Shown here: in pieces, positions 21,698 to 29,223 of the stretch
Layout of the letters: each line of letters starts with the position of its first letter
Numbering within the stretch: position 1 is the stretch's first letter
NCBI GenBank assembly: GCA_023473795.1
Contig: JAMCYS010000129.1
Location: 1 to 39,034, forward strand
DNA length: 39,034 nucleotides
DNA from: Chloroflexota bacterium
GTDB lineage: Bacteria > Chloroflexota > UBA6077 > FW602-bin22 > JAMCYS01
Direction of reading: 5' to 3'
The notes under the pieces: model-generated
The model's database searches: none
What the model was told of the DNA's origin: nothing
What the model saw: only the letters and a program-made list of their open reading frames with translations
Made by a program: the position numbers and the translations under genes

Positions 21698-23353
21698 CTA
21701 AGGCGTCTCCGGCGCCAGGACGTCGGCATTGAAGGCGCCGGCCTGGGCGGCGACGTCGCCCCCGTTAGCGATGGTGGCCTGGCCCGCGTGCGCCCAGGGG
21801 CAGTCCACTTTCCATTGCTGAATCACCGCCCGCTGCAGGCGGATGGCGTAGTGGTCGCCATTGTCCACCACCGGCGAGGTTGGGAGGCCAAAGAGCGCCA
21901 GCGAATTGGGCACGGAGTTGTACACCTGCCGGATGGCCGGGTTGGCGTCGAGCAGCGCCAGCCTGGCGGCAACGACGTCGGGCCAGGGCTTGCCGGCATC
22001 GTAGCTGCCCGCGTCCAGCGGCCGGGGCGTGGCCTTCTGACTGGCCAACCACTCGTCCTTGCCCATCAGCGAGAGCTGGTCGAAGACGTTGATGTAGTCC
22101 ACCCGCCCCTCGGCCGGCTTCCATTGAAACACGGCTTTCTGGAAGACCTGGGTGACCAAACCATCCCAGGTGAAGCGCCGGCTGAGCGGATAGCCCACCA
22201 CCTGCGGCCCGCCCAGGCGCTGGAACTCGCTCCAGAAAGGCACTCCCTCGTTGTCGGTCACGCTGTAGCCGCGCCCGTCGCCGGGGCCCGTCTCGCGGAA
22301 GAAATGGCCGCCGGCAACGGCGAACTCGGGCTGAGCCGGCGCGGGGGCGGGAGCGGCGGCGGGCGCCGGGGGAGGCGCCGCCGCGTAGCTCTTGTAGCGA
22401 CCGGCAAAGCCACGCGCCAGGTCGAGGTACTTGTTGCCGTAGGTAACGCTGGGCTCGATCATCGTCCCCTCGCACCACTCGTTGAACGAGTTGACGATGA
22501 TGGCCCAGTCCGGTTGCGAGGCCAGAGCTCCCTCGAAGGTGCGGGCGAAGAAAGCACCGTCCTCCCGTGAGCGGGCGAAGGCGTCGCCCCGACCAGTGCG
22601 CAGGTCGTCGTAGCCTGGCTGGATCACCGGCACCCAGAGCTTCGGCTCGCCGAGCTGGGCGGCCTTGGCGCGCGTGCGCTGCCCGTACAGCGAGAGCGTG
22701 CCGGCAGGGTCATCCGACCAGGCAACGCTGTAGGGATGGATGCCGTCGAAGGCCGCCAGGTAGGAGAAGTCGTCCCCCTCACCGATCCAGATGGTCGAAT
22801 GGTTGGGATCAACCTCCTGGCGCAGGGACCGCCAGGTATCGACGGCCGACTCGCCGCCCGCCCGGGCCACGGCCGCCGGCCGCCAGAAGAAGATGACCGG
22901 CTTGCCGCCCTTGCGCACCCAGTTAGGATGGTTGGTAAAGTCCATCGCTCGTCGCAGGGCGTCACGCACGGCGTCACGGCTGGTCAGGAAGGGCGAGGTC
23001 GTCTCGAAGTAGAGGCTGACCAAGAAATCGGAGCCCGAAACGACCGAGAGCAACGTGTTCAGGTTGGCGTCGGTGGGATTGTTGGGCCCCAGCCAGGCCA
23101 GAATGAGGCCATCCAGCCCCGCTTGCTTCGCCTGAGCGACATGGCGCTCGATCGTGGGGCGTTCGTAGGAGTTATAGCGCTGGGCCGGTTGATCGGCCAC
23201 GATCCCCGAAGTCCAGGAGTTCTGGTCGTACCAGGCGTAGTAGAAGGCCAGCGTGGGTCTGGCCGGTTCGGGCGCCGCCGCCACCGGCCCGGCGGGCACG
23301 ACGAGGGCGGCGATGATCACGACGAGGGCAAGTAGCAGGCGAGTAGTCCGCAC
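21698..23353 (-). CDS. Secreted glycoside hydrolase family 99-like protein with C-terminal Chloroflexota-type domain
   Basis: 551 aa; GTG 23353 with AGGAGG upstream. Residues 1-27 are a signal peptide (LLLALVVIIAALVVPAGPVAAA). Residues ~30-330 resemble the GH99-like (endo-alpha-mannosidase fold) domain: LAFYYAWYDQNSW, HVAQAKQAGLDGLILAWLG, KPVIFFWRP, and the hallmark VNSFNEWCEGTMIEPSVTYGNKYLDL. A Pro/Ala linker (~331-350) leads to a ~200-aa module with the pattern FRETG...FWSEFQRLGGPQVVGYPLSRRFTWDGLVTQVFQKAVFQW, which I associate with secreted proteins of Chloroflexota. It probably acts on an external polysaccharide. True GH99 activity is not certain for this 'GH99-like' group. Confidence 0.75.
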   Translation of the reverse strand: MRTTRLLLALVVIIAALVVPAGPVAAAPEPARPTLAFYYAWYDQNSWTSGIVADQPAQRYNSYERPTIERHVAQAKQAGLDGLILAWLGPNNPTDANLNTLLSVVSGSDFLVSLYFETTSPFLTSRDAVRDALRRAMDFTNHPNWVRKGGKPVIFFWRPAAVARAGGESAVDTWRSLRQEVDPNHSTIWIGEGDDFSYLAAFDGIHPYSVAWSDDPAGTLSLYGQRTRAKAAQLGEPKLWVPVIQPGYDDLRTGRGDAFARSREDGAFFARTFEGALASQPDWAIIVNSFNEWCEGTMIEPSVTYGNKYLDLARGFAGRYKSYAAAPPPAPAAAPAPAPAQPEFAVAGGHFFRETGPGDGRGYSVTDNEGVPFWSEFQRLGGPQVVGYPLSRRFTWDGLVTQVFQKAVFQWKPAEGRVDYINVFDQLSLMGKDEWLASQKATPRPLDAGSYDAGKPWPDVVAARLALLDANPAIRQVYNSVPNSLALFGLPTSPVVDNGDHYAIRLQRAVIQQWKVDCPWAHAGQATIANGGDVAAQAGAFNADVLAPETP

Positions 23354-23397
23354 GGATGGTCCTCCTGGCTAGGGTGAGATGCCGCCTATCCCTGCTG

Positions 23398-23427
23398 CAT
23401 ATACCGTCTCTCCCGTCGCTCGGTCAA
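23398..23427 (-). promoter_or_regulatory. Promoter of the GH99-like gene
   Basis: On the minus strand: TTGACC (23427-23422), 18-bp spacer, TATATG (23403-23398). It lies 45 bp upstream of the GTG start. Confidence 0.55.
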
Positions 23428-23495
23428 TAGCCCGTTTGGGCCAGAGAAGGACCTCCTGTCCTTAACCATGCCAACCCCTCGGCGGCGACCGCGGC

Positions 23496-23524
23496 TGGAC
23501 TGCCGCTCTGTCGTTGGCTATACT
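23496..23524 (+). promoter_or_regulatory. Promoter of the D-threonine aldolase-like gene
   Basis: TGGACT (23496-23501), 17-bp spacer, TATACT (23519-23524). Predicted start near 23531, giving a short leader with the ribosome site GAGGTGA before ATG 23553. Confidence 0.5.
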
Positions 23525-23552
23525 GACGCAAATACGTACTGAGGTGACGGAG

Positions 23553-24656
23553 ATGTCGGGCTACGAGTGGGCTATCGGCTGCGCCCAAGAGGACATAGAG
23601 ACACCGGCTTTGCTGATCGACCTGCCGGCGATGGAGCGCAACATCGCACGCATGGCGGCCTTCTTCGCCGACAAGCCTGCCAAACTGCGTCCCCACGCCA
23701 AGACCCACAAGTCGCCGGTCATCGCCCAGAAGCAGCTGGCCGCGGGCAACGCCGTGGGCATCACCTGCGCCAAGCTGGGCGAGGCCGAGGTGATGGTCGA
23801 GGGGGGCATCCACAACGTGCTGATCGCCAACCAGATCGTGGGCCGGCAGAAGATCGCTCGTCTGGCAGCCCTGGCTCGCCAGGCCGAAATAATGGTTGCC
23901 GTGGACGACGCCGCCAACGTGGCCGACCTCGCCGCCGCCGCACGTGCCGCCGGTTCGAGCATCGGGGTCCTGGTGGAGGTCAACATCGGCATGAACCGCT
24001 GCGGCGTGGAACCGGGTGACCCCGCGCTGGCGCTGGCGCGCGTCGTGGCCGAGAGCAAGGGCCTGCGCTTCTTGGGACTGCAGGGCTACGAGGGGCATCT
24101 GGTGATGCTGCCGAACCCGGAGGAACGCCGGCAGAAGGCGCTGGCCGCCATGCAGACCATGGTGGACAGCCGCCGCTTGATCGAGAGCTCGGGCCTCGAG
24201 GTCAAGATCGTCAGTGGCGTCGGCACCGGCACCTACGACGTCAGCGGCACCGTGCCGGGGGTGGACGAGGTACAGGCCGGCTCCTACGTGTTCATGGATA
24301 CCAAGTACCGCTCGGTCGGCATCGACTTCGAGTACGCCCTGACGGTGCTGGCAACCGTCATCAGCCGGCCCCGGCCCGACGTGGCCATCACCGATGCCGG
24401 CGCCAAGGTTCTGTCCTACGAGTTCGGCCTGCCGCAGGTCAAGGACCTGCCGGGCGCCACGCTGAAGAAATTGTCGGAGGAACACGGTACGATCGTCTTC
24501 GACTCCCCCAACCGCGAGCTGAAAGTGGGTGACAAGGTCGAACTGATCGTCAGCCACGGCTGCACGACGATCAACCTGCACGACCGCTACTTCGCCCTGC
24601 GTGACGGCCGGCTGGAGGCCGTTTGGCCGGTAGCGGCCCGCGGCAAGTCGCAGTAG
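23553..24656 (+). CDS. DSD1-family PLP enzyme, D-threonine aldolase / D-serine dehydratase-like
   Basis: 367 aa; ATG 23553 behind GAGGTGACGGAG, preferred to upstream starts because homologues begin near DIETPALLIDL. The fold-type III (alanine racemase-like) barrel carries the PLP lysine in KLRPHAKTHKSP (~residue 50). VLVEVNIGMNRCGVEPG, GLQGYEGHL and the SGVGTGTYDV phosphate loop follow. The C-terminal domain has the metal-binding pattern of the family, SHGCTTINLHDRYF (His and Cys). Members cleave D-threonine and other D-3-hydroxy amino acids, or dehydrate D-serine. It is followed 10 bp later by a creatininase-family gene, so both probably act in one amino-acid or amide breakdown route. The substrate cannot be fixed from sequence. 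Confidence 0.82.
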   Translation: MSGYEWAIGCAQEDIETPALLIDLPAMERNIARMAAFFADKPAKLRPHAKTHKSPVIAQKQLAAGNAVGITCAKLGEAEVMVEGGIHNVLIANQIVGRQKIARLAALARQAEIMVAVDDAANVADLAAAARAAGSSIGVLVEVNIGMNRCGVEPGDPALALARVVAESKGLRFLGLQGYEGHLVMLPNPEERRQKALAAMQTMVDSRRLIESSGLEVKIVSGVGTGTYDVSGTVPGVDEVQAGSYVFMDTKYRSVGIDFEYALTVLATVISRPRPDVAITDAGAKVLSYEFGLPQVKDLPGATLKKLSEEHGTIVFDSPNRELKVGDKVELIVSHGCTTINLHDRYFALRDGRLEAVWPVAARGKSQ

Positions 24657-24666
24657 GGGCAGCGCA

Positions 24667-25443
24667 ATGGAACGCAAGGTTCTCTGGGGCGAGATGCGCC
24701 GCGACGAGGTCGCGGAGGCGGCGCGGGCCAAAGCCGTGGTGATCGTGCCCGTGGGCTCCATCGAGCAGCACGGTCGCCACCTGCCGCTAGACACGGATAC
24801 CAGCTCCGTCTACGAGGTTGCCGTGCGTACGGCCAGGGCCACTGCCGAGCCCTGGACGTTGGTCACGCCGGTGATCCCGTTTGGCCTTTCGCCGCACCAT
24901 CTGGATTTCCCGGGCGTGATCACGCTGCGCTTCGACACCCTGGTAGCCGTGCTGTGCGACGTCTGCCGCAGCGTGCACCATCACGGCTTCCGCAAGATAC
25001 TGATTCTGAACGGGCACGGCGGCAACGAGGCGCTGGTGGGCGGGGTGGCCCAAAAGCTGGTGGAGGAGAAGATCTACGTGGCCGCTGCAACCTACTTCCG
25101 GACGCTGGCGGCCGAGATGAAGGAGATCGGCCGCAGCCCGATCGGCGGCATGGGTCACGCCTGCGAGTTGGAAACCTCGCTTATGCTGGCCCTGCGGCCG
25201 CAACTGGTTGATATGTCGCTGGCCGAGGATGCGCCGGGCTTCGGCTGGACCAGCTTCTTTAGCCGCGATTTTCGCGCCACGGGACCCGTGGCCTACCCGC
25301 TGGTCTTCCCTCAGGACTCGCCCAGCGGCGTGCGCGGGATGCCTTCCTACGCCACGGCCGAGACGGGAGAGAAATTCCTGGCCGCCGCGGCGGCCAAGCT
25401 AGGGCAATTCCTCAAGGAATTCGCGGGCATACCGGAACGATAA
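24667..25443 (+). CDS. Creatininase-family metal-dependent amidohydrolase
   Basis: 258 aa; ATG 24667, weak ribosome site, 10 bp after the preceding stop and so probably co-translated. The metal-binding and catalytic motifs of the family are in place: VPVGSIEQHGRHLPLDTDT (Glu, His, Asp), FGLSPHHLDFPGVITL, LILNGHGGN (His), and GHACELETSLML (Glu). Family members open cyclic amides such as creatinine, or act on formamido-pyrimidine and related substrates. The exact reaction is unknown. It is the last gene of the two-gene operon. Confidence 0.82.
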   Translation: MERKVLWGEMRRDEVAEAARAKAVVIVPVGSIEQHGRHLPLDTDTSSVYEVAVRTARATAEPWTLVTPVIPFGLSPHHLDFPGVITLRFDTLVAVLCDVCRSVHHHGFRKILILNGHGGNEALVGGVAQKLVEEKIYVAAATYFRTLAAEMKEIGRSPIGGMGHACELETSLMLALRPQLVDMSLAEDAPGFGWTSFFSRDFRATGPVAYPLVFPQDSPSGVRGMPSYATAETGEKFLAAAAAKLGQFLKEFAGIPER

Positions 25444-25479
25444 CGCAGAGAGACAACGCTACCCGAGTCGGGCAAACCC

Positions 25480-25884
25480 GTCATTCCGAGTCCCGTCGAC
25501 GCGGGACTCGGAATCTGCCGTGGGCAAGTCAGCTGCAGGCGAGGTTAGATGCGCGCAACCGTTGGGTTCCCGTGAGCGGCAAGGAATACTACGTCTACGT
25601 CGCTAGCAACGAGGCCCGCACCCTGTACACGGGCGTCACTTGTGACCTCTTGAGGCGGATGTGGCAGCACAAGCACAAGGCGCTCGTGGGGTTCATTAGC
25701 AGGTATGGCATCTAAAAGCTCGTCTACTTCGAGGTCACGAACGACGTGAGGGCCGCCATCGAACGCGAGAAGCAAATCAAAGGCTGGCGGCGGGAGAAGA
25801 AGGTGGCCCTCATCGCATCGCAGAACCCTGACTGGCTAGATCTGAGCTAGGGCCTGCCAGATTCCTCGCCGCGGTCGGAATGAC
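25480..25884. mobile_element. Inverted-repeat-flanked GIY-YIG cassette (probable small mobile unit)
   Basis: Perfect 10-bp inverted repeats GTCATTCCGA (25480-25489) and TCGGAATGAC (25875-25884) bracket the decayed GIY-YIG gene. The left end extends into a perfect 13-bp hairpin, ATTCCGAGTCCCG / CGGGACTCGGAAT (25483-25514). The right end has the related GATTCC...GGAATGAC arrangement. This architecture, a nuclease gene inside REP-like palindromes, resembles REP elements mobilised by a resident nuclease. Mobility itself is inferred. Confidence 0.55.
25572..25850 (+). pseudogene. GIY-YIG endonuclease (YhbQ-like), inactivated by an in-frame TAA
   Basis: Reading from GTG 25572 gives MSGKEYYVYVASN, LYTGVTCDLLRRMWQHK (the GIY-YIG core with YVYV...YTGVT and the catalytic Arg), then RYGI-stop-KLVYFEVTNDVRAAIEREKQIKGWRREKKVALI and a stop at 25848-25850. 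The TAA at 25713-25715 falls where relatives have a codon joining Y-G-I/V to K-L-V-Y-[FY]-E, and the frame is otherwise conserved. A nonsense mutation is therefore likely (one base change from AAA, CAA or GAA). The catalytic Glu lies after the stop (AIEREKQIK). Full length would be 92 aa, normal for the family. Confidence 0.85.
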
Positions 25885-25893
25885 AGTTACGGA

Positions 25894-25923
25894 AAGCCCC
25901 CGGGGCGGGCGCCCCGGGGGCTT
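25894..25923. terminator. Strong 13-bp hairpin terminator downstream of the CO dehydrogenase gene
   Basis: AAGCCCCCGGGGC-GGGC-GCCCCGGGGGCTT, a perfect 13-bp stem 27 bp past the cooS stop (minus strand). A short T-rich CTTTCC follows on the minus strand. It also separates the converging GIY-YIG unit. Confidence 0.8.
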
Positions 25924-25950
25924 GGTGATTGCTCAGGAACGGTTGGCTGC

Positions 25951-27894
25951 CTAGGCGTTCTGCGCGGCCAGGACGCGGGCGTCGCCGGACTGGCCAAACC
26001 GCTCGGGCTTGTAGGGCTCGAGCTTGAGCGCGGCACGCTTGGCGTCGATGTGGGCGATGGCCTTCTCCACGATCTTCATCGGGTCGGGCTCGAACTCCAG
26101 GCTACCGCCCACCAGCTCTTCCCAGCCCTCGCTGATGACTCTAGTTGCCTCCATGCTGCCAGCGACCGGCGAGTCAACACCGAAGATCACCTTGACGCCA
26201 GAAGCGACGAAGTAGGTACCGATGGAGAGGGCCTTCTCCGACATCCACTCGGGGGCGATGCCGATGGCCGGTAGGTCGGAGATGTCCTCGCCCAAACCGC
26301 CCTCCGTCGCCGCCTGGGTAAGCACGGTGAGGATGCGGCTGTTGTCCACGCAGGAGCCCATGTGGAGCACCGGCGGGATGCCGATGGCCTCGCAGACCTC
26401 GCGCAAGCCGGGGCCGGCGAGATTCATGGCCTCGGGCGTCAGCAGCCCGAACTTGCCAGAAGTGATGGCCGAACAACCAGTCTGCACCACGAGAACGTCG
26501 TTCTTGATCAGCTCGCGCACGATCTGGAAGTGGGCCGAGTCGTGCGTACAGCGGGGGTTGTTGCAGCCAACCACGCCGGCGGCGCCACGAATGCGCCCAG
26601 CGATGACCGCCTCGTTGAAGGGGCGGAAAGACTGCCGGTAGACGCCGCCCTGCATGTAATTCAAGTACTCGTGCGAGAAGCCGGCGATCAGCTCGTTGGT
26701 GACGTCCGGAACGCGACCTTCCTTGCCCTTGCGATTCGGGTAGTTGTCGATGGTCGTCTTAACGATATTACGGGCGATCTCAAGAGCGTGATGCTCGTCG
26801 AACTCGATGTGCATGGCGCCCTGGATCCGAGCCTTGGGCGAGGTAGTGATCAGCTTGGTGTGGTACTGGTCGCTCGCGTTGACCAGGCCCTCCATGATGC
26901 ACTGCACGTCCACGATCATCCCGTCGACGACGCCGGTGGCTATGGCCAGCTCCTGCTGGAGGAAGTTACCGGCAGGGGGCACGCCCTGGCGCATCAGAAT
27001 CTCGTTGGCGGTGCAGCAGATGCCGGCCAGGTTGATGCCGGCGGCCCCCTTGGACTTGGCATACTCGATCATCGCCGGCTCGCTGGCGGCGGCGACGATC
27101 ATCTCGGACAGCACGGGCTCGTGGCCGTGGACGAGCAGGTTGACTTGGTCCTCCTGCAGGACGCCCAGGTTGACGCGCGACTGCACGGGCGTCGGTGTGC
27201 CGAAGAGGATATCGGTGATGTCGGTGGCGAGCATCGAGCCGCCCCAACCGTCGGAGAGCGCCGTGCGCATAGCGTGCTTGAGCAGGTTGGTGGCATCCTG
27301 GTCCACGCCGATGTGGGTGCGGTGCAGCGTCTCCACGACTTCGCGGTCGATGCCCCGCGGCGCGATGTTGAGCTTGCGCCAGAGCTCCTGCCGCTTCTTG
27401 GGCGCGCGCTTGAGGTAGGCCAACTCGCCCTCTTGCTGGCCGAAGGAGGCGAGAGCCTTCTCGCCCACGGCCGTGGCAACCTCTTGCACCGACTTGCCGG
27501 CAGTGGGAACGCCCAGCAGGCCGGCGACGGCGTAGAGCTTGCGCTCGTCGCGAATCTCATAGCCCTTGGCCTCGCCCTTGCCGACGGCGCGCAACGTCAA
27601 AGCCAGGTCGCGGCCGTGGTCGGAGTGCGCAGCGGCGCCGGCGGCGATAGCCCGCGCCAGGTTGCGGGCGGCGATGGTGCCCAGCGTCGCGCCGCAGACG
27701 CCGCGCATCTGCTCGGCGTTCTTGCCGGTAAAGCGGCAGGGGCCCATAAAACAATTCCGGCAGCAGGCCCCGCCCTTACCGATAGGGCAGGGCTTCATCT
27801 CATCGGCCCGCGAGAAGGCTGTGGAGATTCTGTCGCCTTCGGTGATCTCCAGCATGGCCAGCGCCGCGGGGTCGATGCTCTTACGGCTCGTCAT
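25951..27894 (-). CDS. cooS: Ni-Fe-S carbon monoxide dehydrogenase catalytic subunit (monofunctional, CooS type)
   Basis: 647 aa; ATG 27894 with AGGTGAGGA about 10 nt upstream. It oxidises CO to CO2, passing electrons to ferredoxin. The cysteines for the D- and B-clusters are all present: Cys36 and Cys44 (D), Cys45, 48, 53 and 67 (B), in CPIGKGGACCRNCFMGPC. C-cluster ligands are recognisable: His258 (VHGHEP), Cys294 (GICCTANE), Cys332 (DVQCIME), Cys444 (VGCNNPR), Cys474 (TGCSAITSGKFG) and Cys515 (MGSCVDNSR). His93 of the proton relay lies in HSDHGRD. The length is that of stand-alone CooS, not the longer acetyl-CoA-synthase-linked subunit. No cooC, cooF or acetyl-CoA synthase gene is adjacent. 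It is transcribed alone, divergent from the small-protein/Nfn genes. Confidence 0.95.
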   Translation of the reverse strand: MTSRKSIDPAALAMLEITEGDRISTAFSRADEMKPCPIGKGGACCRNCFMGPCRFTGKNAEQMRGVCGATLGTIAARNLARAIAAGAAAHSDHGRDLALTLRAVGKGEAKGYEIRDERKLYAVAGLLGVPTAGKSVQEVATAVGEKALASFGQQEGELAYLKRAPKKRQELWRKLNIAPRGIDREVVETLHRTHIGVDQDATNLLKHAMRTALSDGWGGSMLATDITDILFGTPTPVQSRVNLGVLQEDQVNLLVHGHEPVLSEMIVAAASEPAMIEYAKSKGAAGINLAGICCTANEILMRQGVPPAGNFLQQELAIATGVVDGMIVDVQCIMEGLVNASDQYHTKLITTSPKARIQGAMHIEFDEHHALEIARNIVKTTIDNYPNRKGKEGRVPDVTNELIAGFSHEYLNYMQGGVYRQSFRPFNEAVIAGRIRGAAGVVGCNNPRCTHDSAHFQIVRELIKNDVLVVQTGCSAITSGKFGLLTPEAMNLAGPGLREVCEAIGIPPVLHMGSCVDNSRILTVLTQAATEGGLGEDISDLPAIGIAPEWMSEKALSIGTYFVASGVKVIFGVDSPVAGSMEATRVISEGWEELVGGSLEFEPDPMKIVEKAIAHIDAKRAALKLEPYKPERFGQSGDARVLAAQNA

Positions 27895-27981
27895 CGCTTG
27901 CGATCCTCACCTTTCTGCTTCTGGTAGCCGTGGCATATCGCCACCGTCAGCCACCACGTGGGGCGGCGGCCTGTGTAAGGA

Positions 27982-27996
27982 CGAGCCAGTGGCTCG
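27982..27996. repeat. REP-like dyad CGAGCCA-G-TGGCTCG in the cooS leader
   Basis: Perfect 7-bp arms around one base, in the context GTAAGG-A-dyad-CGCC. This parallels the GTAGGG-G-palindrome-CGTC context of the repeat at 2917-2936, so the two may be diverged copies. A regulator-binding site is an alternative. Confidence 0.4.
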
Positions 27997-28094
27997 CGCC
28001 CTATTTCCAAACATTCAGCGGGAAACCGCACGCCCGCGGAGAGCCAACAACCATTCACCCTCAGCGCGCGCACCCTTTCCGCCCCTGAGCCAGA

Positions 28095-28123
28095 AGTCTA
28101 TTCCAACGGGTAGGGGGTGTCAA
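28095..28123 (-). promoter_or_regulatory. Promoter of cooS
   Basis: On the minus strand: TTGACA (28123-28118), 17-bp spacer, TAGACT (28100-28095). Predicted leader about 195 nt. Confidence 0.6.
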
Positions 28124-28310
28124 GAGCGGCACGGCCAAGCAGCAGCTACGGGCAGCTGCGGCTGCTCGTCGGCGGCGCCGTCCCGACGGCGCGCCGAAGG
28201 AGGAGACGGCCGGACGGCCGAAAAACGGCCCGCCGCGGGCGGTTCCGCGCGCCGGGTGGTATGTTTCCTGCCTATTATTCAGGCAGAACGCGGAAACGGG
28301 AGGAAAGACC

Positions 28311-28589
28311 ATGGGGCTATTCGATGTTCCTCCAGGCCCGAAGCAGACCGATGCTGAGCAGGGACAGGAAATTGAGATGCCGAAGCTGCGATCGTACAAT
28401 GCCTTGCAATCGATGTTCCTCTCACGGCTCGTGCGGCTGCTGCGTCAGCGGCGAGACTACGCCAATGTGCTGGCGGCCAACGACTGGCGGATGAAACTGC
28501 TGAACAAGGCGATCTACTCTACTTTCTGCGACTGTCTCGAGCTCGGGGTGGCCGACGAGGCGCGCACCCTCTTCGCGCAGCGCAAGTAA
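28311..28589 (+). CDS. Uncharacterised 92-aa protein divergent from cooS
   Basis: ATG 28311 behind GGGAGGAAAG. No signal peptide. The first ~25 residues are polar (FDVPPGPKQTDAEQGQEIE). The rest is predicted helical and basic (LQSMFLSRLVRLLRQRRDYANVLAANDWRMKLLNKAIYSTFCDCLELGVADEARTLFAQRK). Two Cys form a C-x-C, too few for a metal site alone. It has a strong ribosome site and its own T-run terminator, so it is very likely a real, well-expressed gene. I do not recognise the family. Its position suggests, without proving, a link to CO or redox metabolism. Confidence 0.7.
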   Translation: MGLFDVPPGPKQTDAEQGQEIEMPKLRSYNALQSMFLSRLVRLLRQRRDYANVLAANDWRMKLLNKAIYSTFCDCLELGVADEARTLFAQRK

Positions 28590-28655
28590 GCCACTCGCGC
28601 GGGCGTCCCGACAGCCTGCTTTCCGCTCTCTCCGGCAACGCTAGACGGCAAACCG

Positions 28656-28703
28656 CCGGGCGCAGCGCTCACAGCGTGGTGGGCAGCGCCCGGTTTCTTT
28701 ATT
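28656..28703 (+). terminator. Intrinsic terminator after the 92-aa protein gene
   Basis: CCGGGCGC ... GCGCCCGG (8-bp stem, long structured loop), followed directly by TTTCTTTATT. Confidence 0.8.
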
Positions 28704-28724
28704 CTCCACTTTCTCATCCCCATC

Positions 28725-28733
28725 TGCTATAAT
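28725..28733 (+). promoter_or_regulatory. Extended -10 promoter of the FmdB/Nfn genes
   Basis: TGC-TATAAT (-10 at 28728-28733); the -35 region (TCCACT, 28705-28710) is weak. The 13-mer TGCTATAATGCGA also occurs in the ptb promoter. Confidence 0.65.
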
Positions 28734-28767
28734 GCGACACGACCCCAAGATAGACAGGTGACAGTCT

Positions 28768-29148
28768 GTGCCGATCTACGAATACCGCTGTGCCGCTTGT
28801 GGCACGCGACAGAGCGTGTTTTTCCGCAGCTATTCGGCCGTCGCCAGCGAGGTGAAGTGCCGTCGCTGCGGGGCGACCGAGATGCGCAAGCTCGTTTCCG
28901 CCTTCTACGCCGCCAAGTCAGAGGATGCCCATTTGGACAGCCTCGCCGACCCGGCCAACTTCGGGGACGTGGACGAGAACGACCCGCGTAGCGTGGCGAA
29001 GTGGGCGCGCCGGATGGCTAGAGAGACCGGCGAGGACCTGGGTTCCGAGTTCGACGAGATGGTCGACCGCATGGAATCTGGCGAGATGCCCGAAGAGGGT
29101 GAGGAGGGCGTCGCGGCTCCCGACGGCGGCGAGGACTTCCTAGACTGA
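28768..29148 (+). CDS. FmdB-family zinc-ribbon protein
   Basis: 126 aa; GTG 28768 with AGGTGA upstream. The N terminus is the FmdB signature MPIYEYRCAACG. The zinc ribbon is formed by Cys8, Cys11, Cys31 and Cys34 (CAAC...CRRC). Residues ~50-126 are acidic and low in complexity (WARRMARETGEDLGSEFDEMVDRMESGEMPEEGEE), ending in DFLD, a common extension of FmdB proteins. FmdB is a putative regulatory protein; its molecular role is not established. It lies 75 bp upstream of the Nfn-like pair and probably shares its transcript. Confidence 0.85.
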   Translation: MPIYEYRCAACGTRQSVFFRSYSAVASEVKCRRCGATEMRKLVSAFYAAKSEDAHLDSLADPANFGDVDENDPRSVAKWARRMARETGEDLGSEFDEMVDRMESGEMPEEGEEGVAAPDGGEDFLD

Positions 29149-29223
29149 CGGCCGCGCGCGACCGTTTCACAGCGGCGAAGGTAGCCGCTTCATCTGGCCC
29201 TTGGCGGGCCTGGGAGGTAGTTG

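Larger units (their letters stand above)
27895..28310. other. 416-bp divergent intergenic region between cooS and the 92-aa protein gene
   Basis: No gene found. It contains the cooS promoter (28095-28123) and an unusually long ~200-nt cooS leader. The leader holds a GTGGC-ATATC-GCCAC hairpin (27930-27944), the palindrome CCACGTGG and the REP-like dyad at 27982-27996. Nearer the + strand gene there are GC hairpins (about 28170-28190 and 28205-28220), TTCCGCG...CGCGGAA long-range pairing (28243-28296) and a -10-like TATTAT at 28273-28278 without a good -35. Confidence 0.5.

Noticed and set aside
26362-27927. 521-codon plus-strand open frame opposite cooS
   Set aside because: The opposite strand encodes an intact CO dehydrogenase with all metal ligands. 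The antisense product has no motif and no ribosome site.
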